DNA from: Bifidobacterium breve
GTDB lineage: Bacteria; Actinomycetota; Actinomycetes; S36-B12
DNA length: 52,632 nucleotides
Direction of reading: 5' to 3'
Assembly (NCBI GenBank): GCA_945877545.1
Contig: CAMCSO010000003.1
Span: 1-52,632, forward strand
This document shows, in pieces, positions 1 to 8,405 of the stretch (position 1 is its first letter; the number at the start of each line of letters is the position of its first letter). A program made the translations under genes and the position numbers. Under the pieces are notes generated by a model, which did no database searches, had not been told where the DNA came from, and was given only the letters and a program-made list of their open reading frames with translations.

Positions 1-506
1 ACCGTTCGCTCCTTGAACTGGCGCTTGAGTGAGGTGTAGGCACGCTCGCTCTTCGCCACCGCCATGACTCCCGTGGTGCCGACATCGAGGCGGTGCACGA
101 TGCCCTGCCGCTCCTCTGCTCCTGAGGAAGAGATCCGGTATCCGGCGGCAGCCAACCCGCCGACCACGGTCGGGCCCTCGAACCCTTCGCTGGGGTGCGC
201 CGCTACGCCGACAGGCTTGTCGACAACCACGACATCATCATCATCGAACAGGATCGACATCCCGGGGATCGGCTGGGCGACGATCTCACCCATCGGTGGC
301 CGGTCGAGGGCCGACATGTTCACGGTGATGAGTTGGCCCGCCACGAGGCGCTGGCCCTTGTTTACGACGCGACCATCGACCTGAACCCCGCCGCCGTCGA
401 GGAACTCGGCCGTCTTCGTCCGCGACAGCCCGAGCATGCGGGTGAGTGCGATGTCGATGCGTTCGCCCTCGAGACCTTCCGGGACCGGCAGGAGTCGCTC
501 GGTCAT
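1..506 (-). CDS. rluD: RluA/RluD-family 23S rRNA pseudouridine synthase, 3' end outside window
   Basis: Not in the ORF track because it has no stop inside the window; I translated it from the reverse strand. It begins MTERLLPVPEGLEG and reads about 168 codons to the edge. Residues 1-80 form an S4-like RNA-binding domain (LSRTKTAEFLDGGGVQVDGR). The pseudouridine synthase fold follows, with the catalytic-Asp motif HRLDVGTTGVM. Family members isomerise uridines in the large rRNA; the exact target cannot be told. The ATG overlaps the lspA stop (ATGA), so the two are translationally coupled. The lspA-rluD pair is common in bacteria. Confidence 0.9.
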   Translation of the reverse strand, partial: MTERLLPVPEGLEGERIDIALTRMLGLSRTKTAEFLDGGGVQVDGRVVNKGQRLVAGQLITVNMSALDRPPMGEIVAQPIPGMSILFDDDDVVVVDKPVGVAAHPSEGFEGPTVVGGLAAAGYRISSSGAEERQGIVHRLDVGTTGVMAVAKSERAYTSLKRQFKERT

Positions 507-1015
507 GCAGTCGCCGCGCGACCCTTGATCTCGATTCCGCGGATGCTGAGGAGGACCATGAGCGCTGCTGAGCCGACGATGGCCATGTCTGCGACGTTGA
601 AGACCGGAAAATTCGGGAAGGCGATGAAATCCACGACGGATCCCATACCGGGGCTCGGTGGGCGCGTGATGCGATCAAGGAGGTTGCCAAGCAGCCCACC
701 GAGGAGCCCGCCGAAGGCGACCGCCCAGCCGATCGACCCAAGTTGCCGGGAGGTGCGGATGATGACGACGGCCACCACGATCGCGATGATCGAGAAGATC
801 CACGTGTAGCCGGTTCCGAGACTGAAGGCCGCCCCTGTGTTCTCGGTATAGGTCAGTCGTACGAAGGTGCCAATGACGTTGATGGGGCCTTCACCGCCCG
901 ACTGGACTCTAGGGAGCATGACCTCAACTGCCCACGCCTTCGTGAGGCGGTCCAAGATGAGGACGCACACGGCCACCGCAGCGAGTACGAGGATGCATGT
1001 ACGGCGCGAGGTCAC
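503..1015 (-). CDS. lspA: Lipoprotein signal peptidase (signal peptidase II)
   Basis: 170 residues, normal for LspA. It is an aspartyl protease in the membrane that cuts signal peptides from prolipoproteins just before the lipidated Cys. Four hydrophobic segments are visible. The family motifs NTGAAFS, GNLLDRI and VVDFIAF...FNVADMAI are present and carry the two catalytic Asp residues. Candidate substrates inside this window are the DUF3048 protein and the rhodanese lipoprotein. It lies 45 bp downstream of the TraR/DksA-like gene and overlaps rluD by 4 bp. Confidence 0.95.
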   Translation of the reverse strand: MTSRRTCILVLAAVAVCVLILDRLTKAWAVEVMLPRVQSGGEGPINVIGTFVRLTYTENTGAAFSLGTGYTWIFSIIAIVVAVVIIRTSRQLGSIGWAVAFGGLLGGLLGNLLDRITRPPSPGMGSVVDFIAFPNFPVFNVADMAIVGSAALMVLLSIRGIEIKGRAATA

Positions 1016-1060
1016 CCCCCTAGCCTAACGCCGCCGCGAGCCCAGCCTCGCCTCGCAGGA

Positions 1061-1597
1061 TCAGCGCTCCTCAGCCTGCTTGCACGACAGACACAATGTT
1101 GCCCGCGGGAACGCCTGGAGCCTGCCCTTGCCGATGGGCGTTGCGCAAGTCTCGCAGGCGCCATAGGTGCCGTTGGCAAGGCGGCCGAGCGCATGCTCGA
1201 CCTGTTGCAGCATGTCCCGGGCATTGTTGGCGAGGGACATCTCGTGCTCACGCTCGAATGTCTTGCTCCCCGCATCGGCCTGATCATCGCCCGCGCCGTC
1301 ACCCGAATCCCTAATGAGGTCCGCGAGACCCACCTCCGCTGCGACGAGTTCGCCAGCAAGCCGACTGGCGTCCTGTCTCAACTCATGCTCAATATCGCGC
1401 AGTTCCACCGCGGTCCACGCTGACTCATCAGGGCGGACCGCCGGCCGCTGCCCTTTCTTCTCCGGAGCAGACTTCTTTTGCGGGGCAACCTTCTTCTGCG
1501 GAGCAGCCTTCTTCTGCGGAGCAGCCTTCTTCTCCGGAGCCGGAACTGCCTTGCTCGTTGTTGACTTTCTGACCGCCACGGAACCCCCAGACGTCAA
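1061..1597 (-). CDS. TraR/DksA-type C4 zinc-finger protein with a Lys/Ala/Pro-repeat N-terminus
   Basis: 178 residues. The C-terminus (about 145-178) has the DksA/TraR zinc finger, YGACETC...LCLSCKQAEER, with two CxxC pairs. Before it is a helical region (about 65-135) typical of the DksA coiled coil. Residues 15-48 are an imperfect tandem repeat (APEKKAAPQKKAAPQKKVAPQKK), disordered and strongly basic. Family members bind RNA polymerase through the secondary channel; that role here is inferred, and the basic tail could bind nucleic acid. The start could be a few codons downstream at VAVRKS. It is divergent from ileS across about 130 bp. Confidence 0.85.
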   Translation of the reverse strand: MTSGGSVAVRKSTTSKAVPAPEKKAAPQKKAAPQKKVAPQKKSAPEKKGQRPAVRPDESAWTAVELRDIEHELRQDASRLAGELVAAEVGLADLIRDSGDGAGDDQADAGSKTFEREHEMSLANNARDMLQQVEHALGRLANGTYGACETCATPIGKGRLQAFPRATLCLSCKQAEER

Positions 1598-1728
1598 ACT
1601 TCAGATGCGGAATCGTAAACGAGGAATCGTTGGAAAGCGCGCGGACGCGCCGAGCAAGCCCACGTGCACCTGAGAGGTATCCTTCAAGTCTCGCGGGCTC
1701 TGGCACGCCTGCCCTCGAAGGGAGCCCC

Positions 1729-4700
1729 ATGTATCGCGCTGTGCCTGCGCAGATCGACCTGCCGGCAATGGAGCATGACGTCCTCGCGATGTGGGATTCC
1801 GAGGGCGTCTTCGAGGCGTCCGTCGAGCAGAGCAAGGGCAGGCCGCCCTGGGTGTTCTATGAGGGTCCCCCAACCGCGAACGGCATGCCCGGGACCCACC
1901 ACGTTGAGGCTCGCGTCTTCAAGGACGTATTCCCCCGCTATCGGACGATGAAGGGGTTTCACGTACCTCGACAGGCCGGCTGGGACTGCCATGGCCTCCC
2001 CGTTGAGCTCGCTGTGGAGAAGGAACTCGGATTCTCCGGCAAGCAGGACATCGAGCGGTACGGAGTCGCCGCATTCAACGACCGATGCCGCGAGTCGGTG
2101 CTCCGCCACGTCAACGAGTTCACCGACATGAGCCGTCGAATGGGCTACTGGGTCGACTTCGACCGCGCCTACTGGACCATGGACGCCGACTACATCCAGA
2201 GCGTCTGGTGGTCACTCAAGCAGATCTACAGCAAGGGACTCCTCGTCCAAGACCACCGCGTCGCTCCCTACTGCCCCCGCTGCGGAACGGGCCTGTCAGA
2301 TCATGAGTTGGCCCAGGGGTACGAGACCGTCGTCGATCCTTCCGTCTACGTCCGATTTCCCGTCACCGATGCGGCTTTTCTCGAACGATTCCCCGGTGCA
2401 GTTCTCCTCGTGTGGACCACCACCCCGTGGACCCTTGTCTCGAACACCGCGGTCGCCGTCAATCCAGTCGCTGACTATTCGATCGTTCGTACCGGGGACG
2501 GGCAGACGCTCGTCGTCGCATCATCACTCGTCGGCCAACTCCTCGGTGAGGACCTTGAGGAGCTCGGCAGAGTATCCGGTTCCGCACTCGAGCACATGTC
2601 CTATGAACGCCCCTTTGACCTCATCGACATCCCTGAGGCCCACTACGTCATCCTCGCGGACTATGTCACCACCGACGATGGAACCGGGCTTGTCCACCAG
2701 GCCCCGGCGTTTGGCGCCGATGACCTCGCCTCATGTCGAGGCTACGGACTGCCAGTCGTCAATCCAGTGCTGCCGAACGGAACCTTTGCCGACGACGTCC
2801 CGGTCGTGGGTGGCGTGTTCTTCAAGAAGGCGGACGAGACCCTCGTCGCAATGCTCAAGGAGAGCGGTCGCCTGTTTAAGCATGTCGAGTACGAGCACTC
2901 ATACCCGCACTGCTGGCGCTGTCACACACCGCTCATCTACTACGCACAGCCCTCGTGGTACATCAAAACGACGGTGATCAAGGATCAGTTGATCGAGCAG
3001 AACGAGGCCACCAATTGGTTTCCCGGAACAATCAAGTCGGGACGATTTGGCGACTGGCTCAACAACAACGTCGACTGGGCACTCTCACGGAACCGATTCT
3101 GGGGAACGCCACTGCCGATTTGGCGTTGCTCCGAGAACCACCTCACCGTCGTCGAATCTCTGGCCGAGCTCAGCGCTCTCGGGGGAATCGACGTCACCGC
3201 CACTGACCCCCATCGGCCCTACGTCGACGACATCACCATCCCGTGCCAAACCTGCGAAGCGACGGCCACGCGGGTTCCTGAGGTCATTGACTGCTGGTAC
3301 GACTCCGGCGCGATGCCATTCGCCGCCGTCGGTTACCCCCACGTCGATGCCGGCACGTTCGCGGACCAATACCCGGCAGACTTCATCTGCGAGGCAATCG
3401 ACCAGACCCGCGGCTGGTTCTACACGCTCATGGCTATCGGAACCCTCGTCTTCGATCGAACCTCATACCGCAATGTGCTGTGCCTAGGACACATCCTCGA
3501 TGAGGATGGCCGCAAGATGAGCAAGCACATCGGAAATGTGCTCGAGCCGATCGGCCTCATGAACGATCATGGCGCGGATGCTGTCCGCTGGTTCATGCTG
3601 GCCAGCGGATCGCCATGGCAGGCAAGACGGGTCGGCCATGCCGCGATCGGTGACGTCGTCCGCAAAACTCTCCTCACCTATTGGAACACCGTGTCGTTTC
3701 AATCGATGTACGCGCGGCTCGCTGACTGGGAGCCCTCGCATCCCGCTCCGGAGGTCTGCGACCGCCCGGTCATCGACCGCTGGCTCGCAGCGCAGGCAAG
3801 CGAGCTCACTCGAGAGGTTGATATCGCCCTCGAGGCCTTCGACACCCAGCGCGCAGGTCGCCTGCTGTCCACCTTCATCGACGACCTGTCCAACTGGTAC
3901 GTCCGGCGGTCCCGACGACGATTCTGGGATGGTGACCCGGCCGCACTATCAACGTTGCATGAGGCGTTGCGCATCACGACCCTGTGTATGGCGCCATTCA
4001 CCCCGTTCATCACCGAGCGGGTCTGGCAGGACCTTTTCCGGCCCACCGATCCAGGGGCAGCGACCTCCGTCCACCTCGCTGCATGGCCGGAGCCCACTGG
4101 GGATGCGGTTGATCCGGCACTCGCCGAGAGCATGGCGCTCGTTCGCAGGGTCGTCGAACTCGGGCGAGCGGCACGCGCCACGAGCGGCGTCCGAACAAGG
4201 CAACCCCTCGGCCGGGCTCTCGTCTCTGCCAGGGGCTGGGGTCGCCTATCCGATGAATTGCGCGCTGAGATCTGCGAGGAATTGAATGTCGGCGTCATCG
4301 AGGCCCTCGTTGACGACACAGCCGGTTTCGTCGACACGGCGATTAAGGCGAACTTCCGAGCCCTAGGCCAACGCTTCGGCAAGCAGACTCCCCTCGTGGC
4401 GGACGCCATCGCCAATGCAGAACCGGTAAGCCTTCTCTTGCACATCCGCCGCGAGGGGTCGGTCAGCCTGCACGCTGCGGGCGTCGGCGACGTCGAGATT
4501 TTTGAGGCCGACGTCATTGTCAGCGAGACTCCACGAGATGGGTGGGCCGTCGCCGCAGAGGGAGGCGAGAGTCTTGCCCTCGACTTGCACATTACCGACG
4601 AACTCCAGCGCGCTGGCACCGCCCGCGAAATCGTTCGCGCGATTCAGGAGGCCCGCAAACAATCAGGCTTCGACGTGTCAGACCGGATCACCGTCTGGTG

Positions 4701-4878
4701 GGCAAGCGATGATGCCTCGACCATTCTCACCCTCGACGAGCACGCCACGCTCATCGCCAGCGAGGTCCTTGCCACCGCCTTTTGCGAGGGCATCGAGCAT
4801 GCACAACGAGGTTCCGTCACGGTGCGCGTGCCGGAAACCGACCTACAACTCCTCATCGCGAGGGGCAGCGACGGCTGA
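1729..4878 (+). CDS. ileS: Isoleucyl-tRNA synthetase, eukaryotic-like type
   Basis: I place the start at the ATG at 1729 (MYRAVPAQIDLPAMEHDVLAM), preceded by GAAGGGAG, and not at the track's 1630. That gives 1049 residues, normal for the long, eukaryote-like IleS of actinobacteria. It charges tRNA-Ile with isoleucine. The HIGH-like motif lies in GPPTANGMPGTHH and the KMSKS-like motif is GRKMSKHIGN. Editing (CP1) and C-terminal anticodon-binding regions are full length. This IleS class is generally associated with low mupirocin sensitivity. No T-box is visible upstream. Its last 36 bp overlap the 3' end of the convergent divIVA gene. Confidence 0.95.
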   Translation: MYRAVPAQIDLPAMEHDVLAMWDSEGVFEASVEQSKGRPPWVFYEGPPTANGMPGTHHVEARVFKDVFPRYRTMKGFHVPRQAGWDCHGLPVELAVEKELGFSGKQDIERYGVAAFNDRCRESVLRHVNEFTDMSRRMGYWVDFDRAYWTMDADYIQSVWWSLKQIYSKGLLVQDHRVAPYCPRCGTGLSDHELAQGYETVVDPSVYVRFPVTDAAFLERFPGAVLLVWTTTPWTLVSNTAVAVNPVADYSIVRTGDGQTLVVASSLVGQLLGEDLEELGRVSGSALEHMSYERPFDLIDIPEAHYVILADYVTTDDGTGLVHQAPAFGADDLASCRGYGLPVVNPVLPNGTFADDVPVVGGVFFKKADETLVAMLKESGRLFKHVEYEHSYPHCWRCHTPLIYYAQPSWYIKTTVIKDQLIEQNEATNWFPGTIKSGRFGDWLNNNVDWALSRNRFWGTPLPIWRCSENHLTVVESLAELSALGGIDVTATDPHRPYVDDITIPCQTCEATATRVPEVIDCWYDSGAMPFAAVGYPHVDAGTFADQYPADFICEAIDQTRGWFYTLMAIGTLVFDRTSYRNVLCLGHILDEDGRKMSKHIGNVLEPIGLMNDHGADAVRWFMLASGSPWQARRVGHAAIGDVVRKTLLTYWNTVSFQSMYARLADWEPSHPAPEVCDRPVIDRWLAAQASELTREVDIALEAFDTQRAGRLLSTFIDDLSNWYVRRSRRRFWDGDPAALSTLHEALRITTLCMAPFTPFITERVWQDLFRPTDPGAATSVHLAAWPEPTGDAVDPALAESMALVRRVVELGRAARATSGVRTRQPLGRALVSARGWGRLSDELRAEICEELNVGVIEALVDDTAGFVDTAIKANFRALGQRFGKQTPLVADAIANAEPVSLLLHIRREGSVSLHAAGVGDVEIFEADVIVSETPRDGWAVAAEGGESLALDLHITDELQRAGTAREIVRAIQEARKQSGFDVSDRITVWWASDDASTILTLDEHATLIASEVLATAFCEGIEHAQRGSVTVRVPETDLQLLIARGSDG

Positions 4879-5874
4879 CGACTTGATTGCCGCCGCATAC
4901 TCAGTTGCGGCCCTTACGAGTTCAGCAGCGGTCGCCTGTGCAGCACCGAGTACCTCTGCGGGCTCGCCAACAGAGGTTGAATGTCTCTCAAGCATCTCGA
5001 TCCGCTCCTGCAGCGCCTCACATCGCGCCATCAACGCTGACTCCACCTCGCGTGCCCGCTCTGCCTGCGCCTGCGCGCCTGCCGCCGCGAGCTCGGCCGA
5101 GGCCCGCTCGGCCAGCGTGCGCTCCGCAGCCGCCGACAGTTCCAACGCCCGCTGGGCGGTGGACAACTGCTCCTCGAGTAGCATCACGCGGGCCGAAAGC
5201 GCCTCACATCGGGCCGTTAGCGCCGACTCCAACTCACGGGATCGCTCGGACTGCGCGTGTGCACTACTTGCAGCGAGGTCGATCGCAACCTTCTGGCTCG
5301 CGGCAAGCTCCTCCACTACCGCACGGCGGGCCGCGTGATCCTGTGAGGCACGGTTCGCCGCTGCCAGTTCGGATTCCAGCAACGACAAGCGCGCCTGCAG
5401 GGCCTCACATCGAGCGGAGAGCGCCGATTCGACCTCACCGGTGCGTGCCGAAAGCACCTGCGTGTTCCGCGAAGCGATATCGCCAGCGACAGCAAGTTGG
5501 CTCGCAGCACGGGTCGCGGCCGCCAGCTCGCCCTCAAGGGAGTGCACCCGCGACAACAATGACTCACATCGAGCCGCGAGCGCTCCCTCGGTCTCCGAAG
5601 GCGCACGCATAAGCGAGCCCGATTGGTCGCCGAGATCCCGGGCAGTCGAGGCACGATCCTGCTGCTCGAGTACGGCAATGCGTGCTTGGAGCTGCTCACA
5701 ACGCACGAGCAGGACCGACTCTGCCTCACGGTAACGCGCGACATCAACCTCAAGATGCCCTACCGTCTCCTGAACGGCATCGAGAAACTCATCGACCTCG
5801 TCCATGTCGTAACCCGCACGCAGGCGGGTGGCGCGAAAGGCGGCAGCTCGAACGTCGGCCGGTGTGAGCATCAC
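4843..5874 (-). CDS. divIVA: DivIVA/Wag31-type polar coiled-coil protein with five Cys-bearing modules
   Basis: 343 residues from GTG 5874, or one fewer from the adjacent ATG. The N-terminus (LTPADVRAAAFRATRLRAGYD) is the DivIVA membrane-binding domain, followed by FLDAV. The rest is Ala/Glu/Arg-rich coiled coil built from five copies of a module, xxALxARCExLxxRxxxLE, with Cys near residues 59, 103, 156, 223 and 285. DivIVA proteins mark curved membrane and direct polar growth in actinobacteria. It sits at the end of the sepF-yggT run, as wag31 does in related genomes. The ordered Cys repeats are unusual. Its 3' end overlaps ileS on the other strand. Confidence 0.85.
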   Translation of the reverse strand: MMLTPADVRAAAFRATRLRAGYDMDEVDEFLDAVQETVGHLEVDVARYREAESVLLVRCEQLQARIAVLEQQDRASTARDLGDQSGSLMRAPSETEGALAARCESLLSRVHSLEGELAAATRAASQLAVAGDIASRNTQVLSARTGEVESALSARCEALQARLSLLESELAAANRASQDHAARRAVVEELAASQKVAIDLAASSAHAQSERSRELESALTARCEALSARVMLLEEQLSTAQRALELSAAAERTLAERASAELAAAGAQAQAERAREVESALMARCEALQERIEMLERHSTSVGEPAEVLGAAQATAAELVRAATEYAAAIKSSAVAAPRDEEL

Positions 5875-5908
5875 GTTCGGGAGCCAGCGACGGGCGAGCT
5901 GCCTCGCA

Positions 5909-6193
5909 TCAGAGGTTCATCGCCACGCTGATGAGAATCTGGAGGCCGATGAGCACGATCAAGAAGGCGAGGTCAAACTGCATGCCACCGATACGTAACG
6001 GAGGAATAACGCGGCGCAGCAGGCGCAGCGGCGGGTCGGTTACCGTGTAGATCCCTTCTGCGATGAACAGGAGGATCCCTGACGGACGCCACGAGCGAGC
6101 AAACACCTGAACGAAATCGAAGATGAGCCGCCCGATGAAGACCAGCCAGTAAAGCCACAGGATGGTGGCGAGAATCTCGCCTACTGCGCTCAT
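5909..6193 (-). CDS. yggT: YggT-family small membrane protein
   Basis: 94 residues with two hydrophobic segments (about 5-30 and 70-94) around a conserved centre containing DPPLRLLRRVIPP, which identifies the YggT family. Its biochemical role is not settled; it is a standard neighbour of sepF and divIVA in Gram-positives and is linked to cell division or envelope maintenance. The start codon shares one base with the sepF stop (TGATG), so translation is probably coupled. divIVA starts 34 bp downstream. Confidence 0.9.
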   Translation of the reverse strand: MSAVGEILATILWLYWLVFIGRLIFDFVQVFARSWRPSGILLFIAEGIYTVTDPPLRLLRRVIPPLRIGGMQFDLAFLIVLIGLQILISVAMNL

Positions 6194-6774
6194 CAGCTTT
6201 GGTTGTAGAACGGATCTTGGGCGATCTGAGCACGCGCCTCGTCACCAACATCGACATTCGGCGGGGATAGAAGGAAGACCTTGTTCGTCACCCGCTCGAT
6301 CGAACCGCGCAGACCAAAGACCAGACCAGCGGCAAAATCAACGATTCGCTTGGCATCAGCGTCATCAAGTTCAGACAGGTTCATGATGACCGGGACACCC
6401 TCGCGATACTCCTCGCCGATCCGCCGGGCGTCGTTGTAACTGCGCGGGTGCACGGTCTCGATTCGGGTGATCTCGGCGCTCGCCACCGGTTTCCAATCCG
6501 TTTGCGTGGCCACCGACGCACGTCGCTCGGTCGTTGGCTCTGTACGGAATGTTCGCACTGCGCGGGTACCGGACAGGGTGCCCACCCCCCGACTCTCAAT
6601 TCGCTCATCGAGTCGATCATCATCGCGGTCCCCCGCTCCCGATCGTTCGCCGATCCGCGGATCACGGCCACGTACGTCTCGGCGAATGTGCTCGTATTCC
6701 TCGTAGTCCTCCTCGACCTCGTCATCCCCAACGAGTCCGAGATAGACGCCCATCTTGCGCATCGCGCCAGCCAT
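6193..6774 (-). CDS. sepF: SepF, FtsZ membrane anchor
   Basis: 193 residues. The N-terminus MAGAMRKMGVYLGLV is the amphipathic membrane-binding helix. A disordered acidic/arginine linker follows (about 18-100). The C-terminal SepF fold (about 105-185) contains the typical RRIGEEYREGVPVIMNLS and RIVDFAAGLVFGLRG. In actinobacteria, which lack FtsA, SepF tethers and bundles FtsZ at the septum. It belongs with yggT and divIVA in the distal part of the dcw cluster. A short hairpin at 6814-6833 lies just upstream. Confidence 0.95.
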   Translation of the reverse strand: MAGAMRKMGVYLGLVGDDEVEEDYEEYEHIRRDVRGRDPRIGERSGAGDRDDDRLDERIESRGVGTLSGTRAVRTFRTEPTTERRASVATQTDWKPVASAEITRIETVHPRSYNDARRIGEEYREGVPVIMNLSELDDADAKRIVDFAAGLVFGLRGSIERVTNKVFLLSPPNVDVGDEARAQIAQDPFYNQS

Positions 6775-6813
6775 GAACCGCCATCCTTCTTCGGGGGTAG
6801 GAATACTCTCCGT

Positions 6814-6833
6814 TAAAACCTCAGTAGGTTTTA
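6814..6833. terminator. Symmetric A/T-flanked hairpin between yggS and sepF
   Basis: TAAAACCT-cagt-AGGTTTTA is an 8-bp perfect stem with a 4-base loop. Read on the minus strand, the second arm ends in TTTTA, so it resembles a weak intrinsic terminator between yggS and sepF. Because the stem is AT-rich it may work in both directions or only attenuate. It sits 40-60 bp upstream of the sepF start. Confidence 0.45.
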
Positions 6834-6852
6834 CACCTAAGTACCAATGAAC

Positions 6853-7587
6853 CTACCCGACAATTGCGCGTTTCCCGAGTATCGCGCCCCCGATGCGCAC
6901 GTGTGTCGCCCCGTGCCGGACAGCGGCCTCAAGGTCGCCACTCATTCCCGCCGAAATCCTGTCCGCATCGGGAAGCACGGTTCGCAGTTGAAGGCTAGCC
7001 GATTCGAGTAGGTTGAACGCTACATCAGGATCGCCCGGATACGGCGCAATGCCCATGATGCCCCGCACGGTCAAACCCGGGAGTGCAGATACCCGAGCCG
7101 CAAGATCTGGCAACTCAATTGCGCGCACGCCACCTCTGCCGTCGGCATCATCTGGGTCCAGGGAAATTTGGAGAAGGATGTCTAGCCTACGGTTCGCGGT
7201 GACGGCCCCTGCGGAGAGCGCCTCGGCGAGCGACAGTCGATCAACCGACTCGACGACATCGGCCCAGGCCGCCACCGATCGTGCCTTATTGCGCTGAACC
7301 TGCCCAATCATGTGCCAGCACAAGGCGGGCGTGGCATGTGACAATTCGACCGCCTTCAGCCGAGCTTCCTGGTCTTTATTCTCGGCGACGTCTGAGCAAC
7401 CCAAGTGCTGAAGAATACCGATGTCGGTCGTTGGAAATGTCTTCGTCACCACGACAAGAGTGACGCTGTCAGGGGGCCGATCGGCAGCCGCACAGGCCCT
7501 GTCGATACGCGCTCTGACCTCGCTCAGACTCGCGGCAATCTCAGCTGCGCGGTCTAGTTCAGACCTTGAATCAACGGACACCGACAC
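6853..7587 (-). CDS. yggS: YggS/PLPBP-family pyridoxal-phosphate homeostasis protein
   Basis: 244 residues, single TIM-barrel PLP protein. The PLP lysine is K49 in VVVTKTFP. Other family signatures are ENKDQEA, WHMIGQVQRNK and the C-terminal SAGMSGDLEAAVRHGATHVR. These proteins bind PLP without a known catalytic reaction and maintain vitamin B6 and amino-acid balance. The gene lies between pgeF and sepF, its usual place in Gram-positive dcw clusters. Confidence 0.95.
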   Translation of the reverse strand: MSVSVDSRSELDRAAEIAASLSEVRARIDRACAAADRPPDSVTLVVVTKTFPTTDIGILQHLGCSDVAENKDQEARLKAVELSHATPALCWHMIGQVQRNKARSVAAWADVVESVDRLSLAEALSAGAVTANRRLDILLQISLDPDDADGRGGVRAIELPDLAARVSALPGLTVRGIMGIAPYPGDPDVAFNLLESASLQLRTVLPDADRISAGMSGDLEAAVRHGATHVRIGGAILGKRAIVG

Positions 7588-7647
7588 ACCTCTCAGTCTT
7601 CCTCGAAATCCCGCTCCGAATCCAGCCCACGGGCCGATACCTGTTGA

Positions 7648-8394
7648 TCATGTCCTGCAAATAAACATTCCCTGCCGGCCAGTCACGGTGTCACGCCGGT
7701 ATGAAAAGAGATCGGTCGACTCGTTCGTGCAGGCATTCACGTGTTGTACCCCAATGTCGAGGAGCGCTAGTTGCATGGACACCCCCGCTCGAACGTCGAT
7801 GAACGATGCCCCTTCTCGATCGATGCACGCAACGCCACTCACCTCAGTCGGCACGAGTTCTCGCAGATACTCCGTGCGTTCAGGGGGCACCGGGTAGCAC
7901 CGAGCGCAGATCGCCGGGCCGACCACCGCCTCAATGCTCACCGCGCCGAGCTCGCGCATGGTCGCCACGGCGGCAGCCACGACTCCGGCACCAACGCCAC
8001 GCCACCCACAGTGCACCGCAGCGATGACCCCGGCTCGAGCATCCGCGAGGACGAGCGGCACGCAGTCAGCCGCCAGCGCGAGCAGGGCAATTCCCTTGGA
8101 GGTGGTGACGAGAGCATCAACCCCCGCTACGACACCGCCGCAGGACACCACACCAACGTTGGCGTCGTGAACCGCTTCCATGACGGCGAGGCCATCAACC
8201 CCGACCCCCACGAGTCCGACCGCACGTCGCCGGTTCTCGGCAACCGCCCCAGCATCGTCGCCCACGTACTCGGCCAAATTGAGGGACTGGTAAACACCGG
8301 TGCTCGCTCCCCCAGCGCGGCCGGTAGCTGCCCACAGGCAAGTGTCAGCGCCGAACTCATTCGAGCCGAGTGCGCCCGAGGCGAATCCGATCAC
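7648..8394 (-). CDS. pgeF: PgeF/YfiH-family protein (multicopper-oxidoreductase-like fold, LACC1 relative)
   Basis: 248 residues, GTG start 11 bp after the ftsZ stop. The family motif HCGWRGVGAGVV and the later ICARCYPVP are present, along with the His/Cys residues that bind metal. Family members have been described as polyphenol oxidases, as purine-nucleoside phosphorylase/adenosine deaminase enzymes and as peptidoglycan-editing factors. Which applies here is unknown. The position right after ftsZ is conserved across actinobacteria and fits a link to cell-wall or division physiology. Confidence 0.9.
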   Translation of the reverse strand: MIGFASGALGSNEFGADTCLWAATGRAGGASTGVYQSLNLAEYVGDDAGAVAENRRRAVGLVGVGVDGLAVMEAVHDANVGVVSCGGVVAGVDALVTTSKGIALLALAADCVPLVLADARAGVIAAVHCGWRGVGAGVVAAAVATMRELGAVSIEAVVGPAICARCYPVPPERTEYLRELVPTEVSGVACIDREGASFIDVRAGVSMQLALLDIGVQHVNACTNESTDLFSYRRDTVTGRQGMFICRT

Positions 8395-8405
8395 GTTCCC
8401 GGCCG

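Noticed and set aside
1598-1728. T-box riboswitch before ileS
   Set aside because: Actinobacterial ileS genes often have one, but no T-box core such as TGGNACCGC or matching stem I is visible in these 131 bases.
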